Assembly (NCBI GenBank): GCA_000231825.2
Contig: JH720353.1
Coordinates: forward strand, 1 to 64,000
Origin: Tetrahymena elliotti 4EA
Lineage: Eukaryota; Ciliophora; Oligohymenophorea; Hymenostomatida; Tetrahymenidae
DNA length: 64,000 nucleotides
Reading direction: 5' to 3'
Shown: positions 13,078 to 24,944 of the stretch, in pieces
How positions within the stretch are numbered: the stretch's first letter is position 1
Layout of the letters: each line of letters begins with the position of its first letter
Translations under genes and position numbers: made by a program
The notes under the pieces: generated by a model
The model's database searches: none
What the model saw: only the letters and a program-made list of their open reading frames with translations
Told to the model about the DNA's origin: nothing

Positions 13078-13085
13078 AAAAAAAA
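13078..13085 (-). terminator. Pol III T-run terminator of tRNA-Gln(UUA)
   Basis: Eight A on the plus strand give a T8 run on the minus strand, one base after the tRNA 3' end. This is a standard RNA polymerase III termination signal. Confidence 0.85.
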
Positions 13086-13086
13086 T

Positions 13087-13158
13087 AGGTCCCACTGGGA
13101 TTCGAACCCAGGTCAAGGGATTTAAAGTCCCCAGTACTAACCGCTATACTATGGAACC
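13087..13158 (-). tRNA. tRNA-Gln (anticodon UUA), reads UAA as glutamine
   Basis: A complete 72-nt cloverleaf. The acceptor stem GGTTCCA pairs with TGGGACC (one G-T pair) and T is the discriminator base. The D arm reads AGCGGTTAGTACT. The anticodon stem GGGGA/TCCCT encloses the loop CTTTAAA, placing UUA at positions 34-36. The T arm is CTGGG-TTCGAAT-CCCAG, with the B-box GGTTCGAATCC. No intron is present and CCA is not encoded. The anticodon reads UAA (and UAG by wobble), a stop codon in the standard code, so this gene explains the Gln reading of TAA/TAG in every CDS here. To my knowledge it corresponds to the ciliate tRNA-Gln(UmUA) described in Tetrahymena. Confidence 0.97.
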
Positions 13159-13624
13159 GAACATGTTATTATTGAAATAATTGATATTGGAAAATATCTT
13201 GTTTTAATAAAGATTATTAATGAATGGTATTGAAAAAATAAAAAAAGTAATAATAGAAAAAAAAATAAAAATTTGGCAAATAAATTTAGAAGAGATATAA
13301 ATTTATGAAAAATTTTTTGATAATAATTTTTCTGAATTTCTGTTTTTTTTTTTGAAAAATATTTAACTGTAAAATTTATTGATCTTTCAATGTTAAAATA
13401 TTCAAAATCAATAAAATTATTAGAAATCTAAATTTTTAACAATTAAATTGACTATATAAATTATTGTTTAATAATATATCATTAATAAATTTATTATTTT
13501 CAATTTTTGAACAGAATCGTTTAAAATAAATTACAAGTTTATTTTTAATACAATAGTAGAAAATAGTTATTTTAGTTAGTAATTTCAAAATAAAGCTAAT
13601 AATTAATATCAACAATATATAAAA
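13159..13624. other. Intergenic between tRNA and pseudokinase gene
   Basis: Divergent spacer: the tRNA is transcribed leftwards and the pseudokinase rightwards. It is A+T-rich, with no further coding frame or RNA gene seen. Confidence 0.55.
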
Positions 13625-16565
13625 ATGGGTCAATCGTTGAAATGCTGTTCATCAGTTCCTAATGATAGGGATGGAAGAGTAAATAGTTCAGAATATATGC
13701 CTAATTTTAAAATGATTAGTTAAATTTAGATTGTAAATATTTAATTACTATAAATAAATAGGAAGCTATGCTAAATGTTTACCCTAATATTGATGTCAGA
13801 TAAAAATTAAATAACGATTCAAGCAGATTTTCTTAGATTTATAGTACAAAACTAGAAAACGATCAAATATAATTTATATTATCGCTTAAGCCATATAGTT
13901 ACAATGAAACAGAGGAAGTTATTAAAGTTGATCTCAAAATTAAAAAGGATTTATTTTCATTGTTTTTGGATAGAACTTATGAATGGAATTTGGAAGAATA
14001 TGTAATAAAAGATTTTAATGATGGGAATAGAATTATAGCAAGAGCTTAAGATAAAAGGACAAATGAAAGATATACTCTTTAAACAATACCTTTTGATGAT
14101 TATGAAGACTATGAATTTAAGGCTGCCCTTTATCAAATTTACATTTAAAGAAGTTTATAAACTGTCAGCAATGGTTTACCTCACCCCAATATAATATAGG
14201 TAAGCTTTAGGATTATTATTTAAAATAGCAAAATAATATTATTTAATCTACTTTTAAGTATTTTTAAAGCTGAAAAATAATATTTGTATGATACAAAACA
14301 AATAAAATATAGAATTTATTTATTGTTTAATATAGATTAAAGATGCATATATTATAGAGAGCAAAGAAAAAACTAAATAATCAAGATCGCTGGTTATTGT
14401 GATGGAGTACTTTGATTCAAATTTGCATGATATTATTTAATTCAGAAAAAAGCACAAATGGGAGTTTAGCACTAAAGAGTTATGCTCTTTTTTGAGAGAT
14501 ATTTCAAGTGGTTTAGCAACTTTGCTTAGATAGGGAATTTCTCATAGAGATATAAGACCCACAAATATATGGTATGTAGCCTAAGAAAAGCAATATAAAA
14601 TAGGAGGTTTCCAAGAAGCCAGATTTGATGAAAAAATGAAGTATTTCTATTTTAAAAAAAGTTTAAAAATATTAATTTGCAAATGCAAAATAGACATATA
14701 TGCATGAGAAATCTAGGAGTCAGACATGAAGATGGAGAAGGATATAATACAGTACGTGGAGTACCATAGTTTGCAGCTCCAGAAATTTTGAATTTAATGC
14801 ACATGAATGCTAATTAGAAAGTTTTAAATTATAATCCTTTTAGTTAAGATATATATAGCTTGGGCTTAACCCTAATACTAATGAAAAATTTATATGATGA
14901 AGTTGATTTTGATACACTTCTTAGTAAGGTAAATAGAGATAACCATTAAAATAATAGTTGAGGAATTTTAATTTATTAACAGGTGAAATAATCAGGATCT
15001 GCTAATATTAATATTGATTTAGGAAGTATGGAGCTAAATTAACTTGTAGATTAAATGGTCAATAAGTACCCTCAGAGGAGAATAAATTCACTATAGCTAG
15101 ATTAATATTGTTAGAGAATCTATCCAATTGAAGATTATCCAAAAATTAATGAAAATAATTTGATAATAAGTTTAAATTACAAACATAAAAAGATCAATGA
15201 TGAATTGTAATTGTTTTAATTTAATGTTTTAAACTTACATAATGTTTATTATATTATTAAAAAGGTATAACTTGAATTAAGAGTTATTGGCAAAAGAATA
15301 CTTTAATATGCTTGATTTTGATTAATGGATTTATAAGTATGATGAAATAGTCACCTCTTATGAAGCAACAGGATCTAATTTAGCAAAAGCTGAAACACTT
15401 TAAAAAATTGGAGAAGGATACTTAATTCTTAATGATGTTTATAGAGGTAACATTTTATTTTAAAAATAATTAAAATTAATTCAATCAATAAATTTAAAAG
15501 CTAAGGATTATTTTATGAGGGCTTCTGTAATATTTAACGAAGAGGGACATGAGTGTAGAAAAAGAAGTTAGTTAGAAGGAGCAATAAGATATTACGAGAT
15601 TGCTATTGAGTGTGTCAGAAAAGGTAATAATGGAGAAGACACTTCAGAGTTGGCATTACTTTTAGAAAATATTGGTAACATTTATAAAATGAAAGGAGAT
15701 TTTCCAAAAGCTAGAGCTTTTTAAGAAGAAGCACTTTAAATAATTTTGATTCATGTTGGAGAAAAGAGTGTTGAAGCAGCAAGATTGTATAATAATTTAG
15801 GAAATCTCTATGCTAGTCTAGGACTATATAAAAAAGCTGATAAGAGACTCAAAAAGGCTTTGAAAATAGTGGATAATTTATATGTTTCAGCTGAAGAATA
15901 AGCTCAGCTTAAAGCCTTGTGTTTATGTTCGCTAGGTGAAATTCATAGATTAAGAGGAAATTTAGGTAACTTAGCTTTGATTATGAGCTTTTTAATTTTA
16001 TATTTTGTATTTTAATTAAGAAAACTCACTAGAATTTTTAGAAGAAGCTCTTGAAATAAGAGAATAAGTGTTTGGATCTGGACATATAGAATTGGCTTCC
16101 AACTGTGAAAATTTAGGAAATGTTTATTTTGATTTATAAGATTTTCATAAAGCTAAGAAGTTCTATGAGAGGGCACTTGTAATTAAGAAAAGTTCTCTTC
16201 CAAAAGACTCTCCAGAAATAGCTTTGACTTTAAATAATTTAGGTAATGTATGCAAAAGTCAGAAAGAAATTGAAAAGGCCAAAAAATGTTATGAAGAATG
16301 CTTGTAAATTTTATATACAAAATTTGGATAGGAAACAGACAACCCTACTGTTGCTACATCCTTAGGTAATTTAGGTCTTGTATATAAAGAATTAGGGAGC
16401 TTGGCATCAGCCCAAAGTAATTTGTAAAAGTGTTTAGAAATATTAGCCAAATCTGTAGGTGAAGATCATCCTGATTTTATATTCTTTTAAAAGCATTTAT
16501 ACAGATTAAATTAAAGAATTAATAATTCTCAGTATGCTAGTTCTGCTTACTAATCTAACTTTTGA
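13625..16565 (+). CDS. Pseudokinase-TPR protein with N-terminal acylation motif
   Basis: A predicted 833-residue protein in eight exons (13625-13732, 13762-14199, 14336-14640, 14694-14928, 14983-15206, 15265-15446, 15501-15965, 16021-16565), with all phases consistent. The first intron is only 29 nt. The protein starts MGQSLKCC: Gly2 fits N-myristoylation and Cys7/Cys8 fit palmitoylation, suggesting membrane anchoring. Residues about 95-390 form a protein-kinase fold. The catalytic loop HRDIRPTN (14542 on) and the APE motif (FAAPEIL) are present. The VAIK lysine is replaced (RYTLQTIPF) and DFG reads GGF, so ATP-dependent catalysis is unlikely. From about residue 430 come kinesin-light-chain-like TPR units (LENIGNIYKMKGDFPKARAF, NNLGNLYASLGLYKKA and others) to near the C-terminus. 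The TPRs probably bind partner proteins. Its role is unknown. Confidence 0.88.
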
Positions 16566-17160
16566 AATTTTAACAAAACTTCTGGAAATTAATATTTATT
16601 TTTTAGAGTCTTTTATAATCAATCTATTTATATTTTTAATATTTCTTTATAAATTCTAAAAAAAGTTTTCATTTAGCTTTCTTTTTTAAATAACAAATTC
16701 AACCAATTTAACTTATTCATATTTTTAATAAAGAAAGTATGATTTTTTTAATTCTAATTCTTAAATTTGATAACTCCTTTGTTTTTCTTTACTTTTAGTT
16801 TTTTTAAAGAACAAGTATTTATGATAATTCTAATTTATGAATTTAAATTAATTTCTTTTTTATTTGCATATTTTTCATCTAAAAATAAATTTACAGAAAT
16901 TAATTTACTGTCAACATCTTAAATTTTTATGTTTGTAAACAAAATCAATTTTAAAATGATTTTTTTTTCTTGAATTTATTAAATTTATTTATTGTATTAA
17001 TTAAAAATTAGTTTGTTGGTTAATTTCTAGGAACTAAATTTTAATTTGTTTTTATAAAATAATGCTAACCTTAAATAAAAATAATTAATATTATTAGATA
17101 TTATCTATCGGATAAGTAAATAAGTAGCTATTTATAATTGATATTAAAAAGTAATCAAAA
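16566..17160. other. Intergenic
   Basis: Spacer between two rightward genes. It is A+T-rich with no supported coding frame or RNA. Confidence 0.55.
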
Positions 17161-18357
17161 ATGAAATGGTTGGTAAAAAAAGCATTTTATTGGTATTTTA
17201 AAATGATAAAAGAAATGTTTGAACTGGTATTTGGCATTAAAATTTTTAAGATATTCTTTTACATAGTTAGGTAGATCATAAGGTTTATGAAGTTTGCTTT
17301 TATTTCTTTCCATATTGTAATAGTAATCTATTACTTTATGTATCCTCAACATATTTATAAATCGCTATCTTTTCATAAAAATGAATTTAACCACTATTTT
17401 AGCTACTTTTTAGAAAATTCAGTCACTTAGTAATTATGCTTTTAATGGAGATAGTATAAAAGTGCCTTAATTGAATAAGAAGAAACTCTAAAAACTTTAG
17501 AGTCAAGATTCAAAAAGGAAGAGAATCAATTAGAAGTATTTATATAAAAAAGCCTTAAATAAATAAATTCTGATAGTGACCCTACAAAAATAGAGGATAA
17601 CTAAGGCCTAAACAATAACAAAGAAACTGATGATGTTAACTTGAATATCTTAAATTACTAAAGCAATATTAAGAAGTACAAAAGTGAATATGATGAATAT
17701 AAATCAAAACTAATGGGTTACAGTGAATAGAAAAAAAAGGAAATGATGTGGAAGAATTGGATAGAAATGGATCTGATATGTAATCTACATGCAAAATAGA
17801 ATACACCTGATTTTTCATCTTAAAGAAAATATGCTGAAACAAATAGCGTTTAATTGGAGTTATAGATTTTGAATCTTAGTTCATAACCTTTGAAGGTGAT
17901 TCCTTTAAATATAATACTGATAGATAAGTTCAATTAGAAAATACCTTTAAAGAAAGATATTATTGTGCAGTAAGAACAACAAACAAGGAAATCATACTGG
18001 GAAAAGATATTATCTGTACTACTCTAAAAATGTTTCCATATACTTGGAATAGAAATTGAAGAAGACATCTTTGAAATAAGATAGAGAATAGATCCTTTTA
18101 AAAAAGGATAAGGTTCTGGTAGTGATATTTCTGGTATTTTAATATCACTAGAGAATCCTAACAACTAATATATAATACAGTAGGCAAGAATAGAGATTAT
18201 ACCTTCTTTGTCAGGATTAAAATATTTAATTTTCCACTACTTTTATTCTACTTTTATAGGATTATTCTTTGGTATTATAATATACCTTTATATCTTGACA
18301 GGAGTATTATCATATTGTTGCAATTTATTTAAAAGCAAAAATAAAAAAGAATAATGA
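17161..18357 (+). CDS. Seipin-like ER lipid-droplet protein
   Basis: A single-exon gene of 398 residues. Seipin is an oligomeric ER membrane protein at ER-lipid-droplet contacts. The topology fits: a basic N-terminus, TM1 at about 43-61 (FMKFAFISFHIVIVIYYFMY), a long lumenal region, and a C-terminal TM at about 360-385. The end of the lumenal domain aligns by eye with seipins: a hydrophobic helix LLQKCFHILGIEIEED (seipin LLLG..E), then ISGILISLEN, QQARIEIIPS (seipin A.IEI.S), and SLSGLKYLIFHYF (seipin F.GLRYLL..F). Unlike typical seipins, about 120 mostly charged, coiled-coil-prone residues (about 95-215) are inserted after TM1, and the usual N-terminal beta-strand motifs are weak. The frame is open throughout, which makes the gene secure. 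The family call rests on topology and the C-terminal motif. Confidence 0.75.
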
Positions 18358-18851
18358 ATGGTCAACTGATTGAATTTTATATTTTTACCTTGTATTTTAA
18401 GTTGGTCTATTTGTATGTATGAGTTAGTTATAAAAAATAAATATTAAGAGACTTTCTTGTTATAGATTAAAAATATTTAGAGACTTACTTGTGGTAGATA
18501 TTAAATTTATAATGTAAGCTCTTTAGATTTTTGCTTGATTAAATAGATAATATTGGAAAAAGAATATTTATTGATCAAAATATATTGTTTCTTCAAACTA
18601 AAAATTGATTCTAGCAAATTTAATAAACGTGTTGATTAGTAAATGTAAGAATATTTTAATTTACTTTTTATATTTTTTTAACAAAGAATTAATTTATCAT
18701 TTTTATTTTGAGATATCTATCTATCTAACTATTTTCATTTCAAATAAAAATTTATCAAAAATATTAAATAAAAAATTTTCAGTCTTTTATAAAAAATCAA
18801 TCATATAAAAAGTATTATTAGATTAATTAAGTAAATTAATAGTTAACTCAA
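18358..18851. other. Intergenic upstream of SAC1
   Basis: A+T-rich spacer between two rightward genes. A hydrophobic, Lys/Ile-rich open stretch near 18605-18808 has the composition expected of random A+T-rich DNA and was not kept. Confidence 0.55.
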
Positions 18852-21262
18852 ATGGCTGACACTAGTTCTATCGTTTCTGATAACAAATTTTTAGAGATAT
18901 ATTCTGACAAATATATTCTTACTACCAACTTATCCAAAGACTAAGTTATTATGTAAATAAGCATTTGAAGATATAACTTAAATCCAATTTTCAAATTTCA
19001 TTTTTTTATGGATTTATAAGAATACTATTTTATAATTTAAGGAATTTGCATTCATCATTTTTTTAATTTCAAAAGTGATTTAAGTACAACTGAACTCAGA
19101 AAGGAGACCAGAGGATCAAGCAATTCATAAACCTTAATTCAAGTATTCACTTTTTTCAATCTTTATTTCAAAATTCTTAAATAGTTTAAAGTTGAGTTGA
19201 GAAATCAATAAAATAAAATATAAAAGAGTAAGTCAAATTTTAATTGTTTTATTTAAAAATAAAAAATAGAAAGTAGGATTAAAAGCTATTTATGGTATTT
19301 GCGAATTAGAAAACTCTAAATATTTAATTGCTGTAACTCAATCATTCACCATAGGATCACTTTACAACAAAAACATTCAATAATTAAAAGAAATTCAATT
19401 TTACCCAATTAACCAATAGAGAGAGTATTAAGTTATATTTTTGAAAGCACATAAATGAATATTTATTTATAATAGAATTAACCAAGCTGATTAAAAGTAT
19501 ATTGACATGATGCAATCACTCTTTTCCACTAAAATGTTTTACTTTTCTGATGAATATGATCTCACTAACTCTTTTTAGAGATTTATCAAAAATAAAGTTG
19601 ATAAGAATAACTACAATCCTAATTTCTGTTACAACGAATGTTACCTCCACGATTTCATTAAAAATGGATGCTAAGAATGGATTTCTCCTTTTATTTCTGG
19701 TTATGTTAAGATTGATTATTGCTAGTTAGATGTAATAAAATTATTTTATAAAATTATGTAGTTTTTTTAATAAATTAATTAATTAACTAGGATAATCTTG
19801 TAAATTTCATTCTTATTAGCAGAAGAGATAAGAGAAGAGTAGGTATGAGATTTATCTCAAGAGGTACTGATTTAGATGGAAATCCAACTAATATGGCAGA
19901 AACTGAATAAATTATTGTATTAACAAAGGTAGATTATTAATTCTAAATTTAAAACTCTAATTACTTTTTATAATAATTCTTTAGGGATAATTCAACAATA
20001 TTTACAGTTTTGTACAAACAAGAGGTTCTATGCCTTTCTTGTGGAGCCAAAAACCTGACTTAAAATGGGCTCCTAGAGGTACTCCTATTGGAGAAGAAGC
20101 TGAAAATATTGAATTCTGCAGAAAGCATTTTGCAGATTAGGAAAAGCTTTATTCAAGATAAGTTTTAGTTAATTTAATTGACAAAAAGGGAAATACATAG
20201 CTAAAGTTAGGTTAATACTTCCAAAAGATGGTTGAAGCTCTTAAAGATAAAAATTTAAAGTACATATGGTTTGATTTCCATCACGAATGCAGAAAAATGA
20301 AGTATGAAAACCTCTAAAAGTTATTGGATATGTTCAAAGAAGATCTTGAAGATATTGGCTATTTTGAATTCTAATATACTAAAGATAAAGTAAAATTCTA
20401 TTTAAAAATGTTAGAAATGTTTAAAAAATATCAAAATAAAATATTAGATTGAAACTCCCACCATTAAAAGGCTTTAAAAGGGTACAGTTAGAACTAATTG
20501 TATGGATTGTTTAGATAGAACTAATGTTGTCCAATCAGTCATAGCGAGAAAAGTTTTACATCAAATCCTTTACTCCACTGGCGTTACTAGCAAAGCTGCA
20601 GTAAATTAAAGATAAATAAAATATTTAAATACTAAAAAAAATTAAAAAATAGTCAACTGCTTTAGAAAAATTACCAGAAAAATTGGAAGAAATTTTTAGA
20701 GCAAACTGGACAAGAAATGCTGATGTAATTAGTATTCTTTACACTGGCACAGGTGCTTTAAAAACAGATTTCACAAGGTAAAAATTTAAAAGAATTTTAA
20801 AAATGAATTAATTTGTTAAAATCTTGTTCTTTTAAAAAATAGAACTGGTAAGAGAACAACTTAAGGTGCTATCAATGATGGTGTTAATTCAGTATAAAGA
20901 TATTTCTTTGGCAATTTCTTTGATGGCCACAAGCAGGTAATGTTCTTTATATTGAAATAAAATTAATTTTAAAAATAAAAAATAAGGATTGTATAGATGT
21001 TTTATTAGGAAAAATAAGACCAAAGGAAACCAAGATTTAACAGGGAATAAATCCTATGCTACTTTTAATTGGTTTTCTTCTACTTGGTCCACTTTTAATT
21101 AAACCTTAATTAGATAAATTATTAATTGGTGAAAATCCAGAATAAGGCTTCTAAACTTCAGTCTGTGGATTACTTACTTTTGTTGTTTCCCTTCTTGCTT
21201 TAGCTAAAGGTTCAGTTTCTTTAAATTAATACTTTGTCCAAAAGCCAACTTTACCATAATGA
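18852..21262 (+). CDS. SAC1: SAC1 phosphoinositide phosphatase
   Basis: A Sac1-type phosphatase that dephosphorylates PI4P (and PI3P) at the ER/Golgi. There are ten exons: 18852-18952, 19076-19142, 19270-19424, 19476-19731, 19791-19928, 19985-20389, 20448-20600, 20653-20777, 20843-20936 and 20987-21262. All phases agree. The product is 589 residues, against about 587 for human SAC1. Landmarks run in family order: [70 protein letters not shown], and the catalytic [16 protein letters not shown] (CX5R, Cys about residue 392). Next come [13 protein letters not shown] and two C-terminal hydrophobic segments that anchor Sac1 in the ER. No canonical KKXX retrieval signal is visible at the C-terminus (QKPTLPQ). 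The gene converges with the TBC-rhodanese gene. Confidence 0.97.
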
Positions 21263-22003
21263 GAGCTAAATTAGATAAATTAATGATTTAATGACTAAGC
21301 AGAACATTAATATTTAAATGCTAAAATGGTAATATATATTTATGTCTACATGAAAAAGCAATAATATTTTTTAAATTGAATATCAAAAATTGTTTAGGCT
21401 TAAATTTTGCTTCTTTTAATATATTAAAATTTCATTTATTTAAATTTAAAATTAACTTTGTAAAAAGGTATTTGATACATTTTTTTTGAAATTTATAAAT
21501 CCATTTAACAATTACTAAAATAATTTTATATTTTATTCTATTTTTTGTTTGTTTATTAATTTTGATCGAACCTTAGCTCAAAATAATTGAAATCCTTTAA
21601 GTTGAAATGTTTAAAGAAATATTGGTAGATAAAAAAGAAAATATTTAGAAATATATTACTTAATTTTGATTTAAATTTATTTATTTGAATTTAATTTGAA
21701 TCAAAATCATCTTAAAAAGAAATTCTGAAATTCTATGATTGAATATAAATAAATATTAATGGATTAAGATTTGCATTACAGATATTTCAGAGATATTGTT
21801 TTGACTCAGTTCATTTTAATTTTTATTATTTATGAGAAGTAATATGTAATGAATAATCTATTTCCTGATATTTCATATGAATAAATAAAGAAATACAGAG
21901 ATAAATAAAAGAATTTTGATACATTGCTTTGCTTGCAGTAGTTTTAATATATTTTAGTATAAAAAGTTAAGAGTATTGGATTAAAATTTTTTAATAAATC
22001 AAG
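21263..22003. other. Convergent intergenic spacer
   Basis: 3' flanks of SAC1 (plus) and the TBC-rhodanese gene (minus). From 21759 a plus-strand frame is open under the ciliate code and runs to 22367. It overlaps the 3' coding exons of the minus-strand gene and is judged a chance frame. Confidence 0.5.
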
Positions 22004-24039
22004 TCAGATGAGTATACAAGAGCTATCCTCATTTATTTTTTCATTATTGTTTTTTTTTGAAACAGATGGATTACTATTATTTCTTGTTTTTTTGGAGTTT
22101 TTTTAACTTTATAGATAGTTTAAAAGCTTTTAATAAAATATAAAAAATAAATTAGTTTCTTAAATTCATTTAATTTTACTTATTTAGAATCCACTAGTAA
22201 AGATATTTGAAAAATATCTTTCTCTTAAAGTTTTTAAAGTATTTTTTCCATAATTTATATTTCTTATTGAGTTTAAATAGAATTTATAACAAATGATAAG
22301 TGGGTGTTAACTTACTAAGGATCATTTTTTTAAATAAATTCTATTATTTAATCTGAATATTCATTGATATATTTATCTGATTTGGCTAGCTTTTATAATG
22401 AAAAAGTGATGGTATTAGGAAATGGTTATGCTTCTGGAGTTGTAATTCTACAATCGATTAAGTGAAACACTATAAACTCCTCTTTTTTATTATCTAAACT
22501 TTCTATTATTTCTTTAGAGTATAATGGAATCATATCCTCTACCAAATTCAAATTCAACATATTTTAAATATCTTCAATACTTAAAACTTATAAAACAAAA
22601 TTTTTTTAGCAAAATTTTAATTTAAATTCAAAAATACTAGAATGGTCATTAAATCCAATGTTGTCTATGAAATTTTCAAATGACTAAGGTGTATTCTTTT
22701 TTATCTAATCTGCCCTTTAAGTTTAAAACATATAAAAAATTAAAATATTAATAAAGATTATAATTTTGTTACTTGCTAAAAAGCCTTTCTACACAATTTT
22801 TAGTTTTTAAGTCTTTTATTTACTTATTAAAGAATATAATAACATTATCTGAATCTTCTTCATATAAGTTCCAAATTTTCTTTAGTAATCAAATACATTA
22901 ATTTAAGTCTATTTCGTTAATAATATATTGTAACTTACTTCTTCTTAGATCAAGATAAGCCCAATAGCTAAATAAAAAATATAGTTGCAATTTCCCCTCT
23001 TCAAATATTCATCATAGATTAAATAAACAAGATCTAAATGAGTGCCTCTTTTGTGTATTAACATACAAAAAAATAAATTATATTTTAGTTAGTTTTAAAT
23101 AATTTTACTAAGAAAACATAGTTAATATCCACTAAGTAACAGTAGCAGATAAATCTATATCTAGTTCTAAAAGCAGCTTAGAAAGTTTCTAAGAGTGATA
23201 TCTCAATAAAATTTTGCAAAGAGTTATAGAGCAATTGGCATGAGGAAGGGATTTTCCTTAATCTGAAGACTATTTATGAAAATAATTAATATATTAAAGT
23301 TTAGTTTTGATAAAATTACTCTGGCTTTCAGTACTTCAGGAAAGTATTTATTCATAAAGGTGTTAAAATATGCATAGCATTTAGGTAATTTAAAAGTAGG
23401 ACTTCTCAATAACAAAAAAGGTGCAATTATCTATAAGAAAATATAAAGATAAAATATTACAAAAATACTTTGATTTATAAAAGAAAATATTACATCAAGC
23501 ATCCCTTGTTAATAATTTACTTGATTACTCTTACAATAAAATGTTGCAATTAATTGAAGATTTTGTTATGTTTTCTCTTTTTTAAAATACTCCTCTGAAT
23601 TCCTTGTTCTATTCAAGTCTCTTTATAAAACCCTTTTTTAAATGATTATTTGTTACATTTACTCATTAGATTCTTTTTTATTCTTTAGTGATTTAAAAAT
23701 TTATTTTTTGTCAACTAAATATCATGCTTTTTATAATCGCCTTTTAGCTATTGGTTTAAAGGTATTTAAAGACTAAAATATTACTATTAATCAGGAAAAT
23801 CAAGATTTCTATCCCATTTTTTAAATTTTATAACTTCAATTTGTGTATTCTCGTCATATAAATATTTCTAATATCCCAAAATATTATAATTCATTTCTAG
23901 AAAAAGCAAATGCAAATAAATATACTTTCCAATCTAAAAGCTATTTTTCACTTTGACTCTGCTGATTTTCTTAAGATTAAAAACTAGATTTTGATGTGCT
24001 GGCATTTTTGTAATCCGAGCTATTTGAAGAGTCTTCCAT
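22004..24039 (-). CDS. TBC-rhodanese protein, TBC1D23-like
   Basis: A multi-exon gene reconstructed from splice sites and domain order. The short acidic/serine-rich N-terminus starts MEDSSNSSDYKN. The TBC domain contains RDLNRT (the D.xRT region), a VNYQQGMLDIIAPFLLL block (YxQGM motif), CYAYFNTFMNKYFPEV, LLRYHSQKLSKLLLELDID and WILTMFSQ, then a C-terminal helix ending GLILIQEE. A linker with KNTPQSFENF leads into a rhodanese-like segment (FIVFHLIDCRITTPEAQPFP to ISLLVDSKQ). The final exon (22004-22126) encodes a 40-residue N/S/K-rich tail. The TBC then rhodanese order is that of TBC1D23, which lacks the Arg/Gln fingers of active RabGAPs and captures golgin vesicles. Here DLNRT replaces the usual IxxDxxRT/R-finger pattern. 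Exon ends in the first third are less certain than the rest. Confidence 0.82.
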
Positions 24040-24944
24040 TTGAGATAAAAAATGAATACTTTCTATAATTATAAATGAAGATGATAGCTATTATTTTTAA
24101 TTGGTTTGTAATAATTGTAATTTGAAAATTAATCCAAAATATTAAATTTCTCAATCAATATTTTAGATAAGCAGAAACATATCAAAATATAATTGATGCT
24201 ATTTTTTGATCAAGAAACAAAGAATAAAAAATTTTACTTAAAAACACAGACCACACAAAAGTAAATTTTTTTTGGTATTAATAAACCTAAAAATTAAATT
24301 AAGATCATTGATTTTTTGTTGATTTAAAGTTACTTAGGAATAATAACTCGCATAAATTTGGTTGATCTTTAAATTTTTAATGACTAAAATAGAAAAATAT
24401 TTAGACAAAAAAAACATTTAAATTGTAATGAAAATAGGTTTGCTAAAAAAAACAAAAATAAAGAGGAAATTATGTTAAAATTAATTTTTTAATAATTCTA
24501 AGCCATATCACTTTTAACTATCAGTACTTAGAATTTTATTTAGTTCATTTTTATAGAATAAAAGTAAAGATTTTTATTATTTTTGAGTAAATTTTATTTT
24601 TACCTTACAGAAATTAATATATATTTATTAATTAATATATTATCAGGTATCTTCAAATAAACAAACAAACAAGCAAATAAATATTTATTTTAAAAGAATC
24701 ATTAAGTTCTCTTTGAACAGTTAATCACTATTAATTTTTAAACAATCTAGTTTTTAAAAAAATATCAAATATTCTATAAAAAAATTAATTTTTTCAAAAA
24801 TTATTTTCATGAAACAATACAGAAATATTTTAAAAGTAAAATTTTACTGATATTATTCTTATTTTGAACCTATTTTTTATTTCTTCTTTTTTAAATCGCA
24901 TTATTTATAACATTTAAAAAAAGATAATCAATAAGAACTACTCT
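24040..24944. other. Intergenic, divergent promoter region
   Basis: Lies between the 5' ends of the TBC-rhodanese gene (leftward) and the small orphan gene (rightward), so probably holds both promoters. It is A+T-rich, and no conserved element is recognised. Confidence 0.55.

Noticed and set aside
21759..22367. Plus-strand frame of about 202 codons open under the ciliate code
   Set aside because: Half of it is antisense to the rhodanese-like exons of the TBC gene, the composition is random-looking F/L/K/Q, and with TGA as the only stop frames of this length arise by chance in such A+T-rich DNA.
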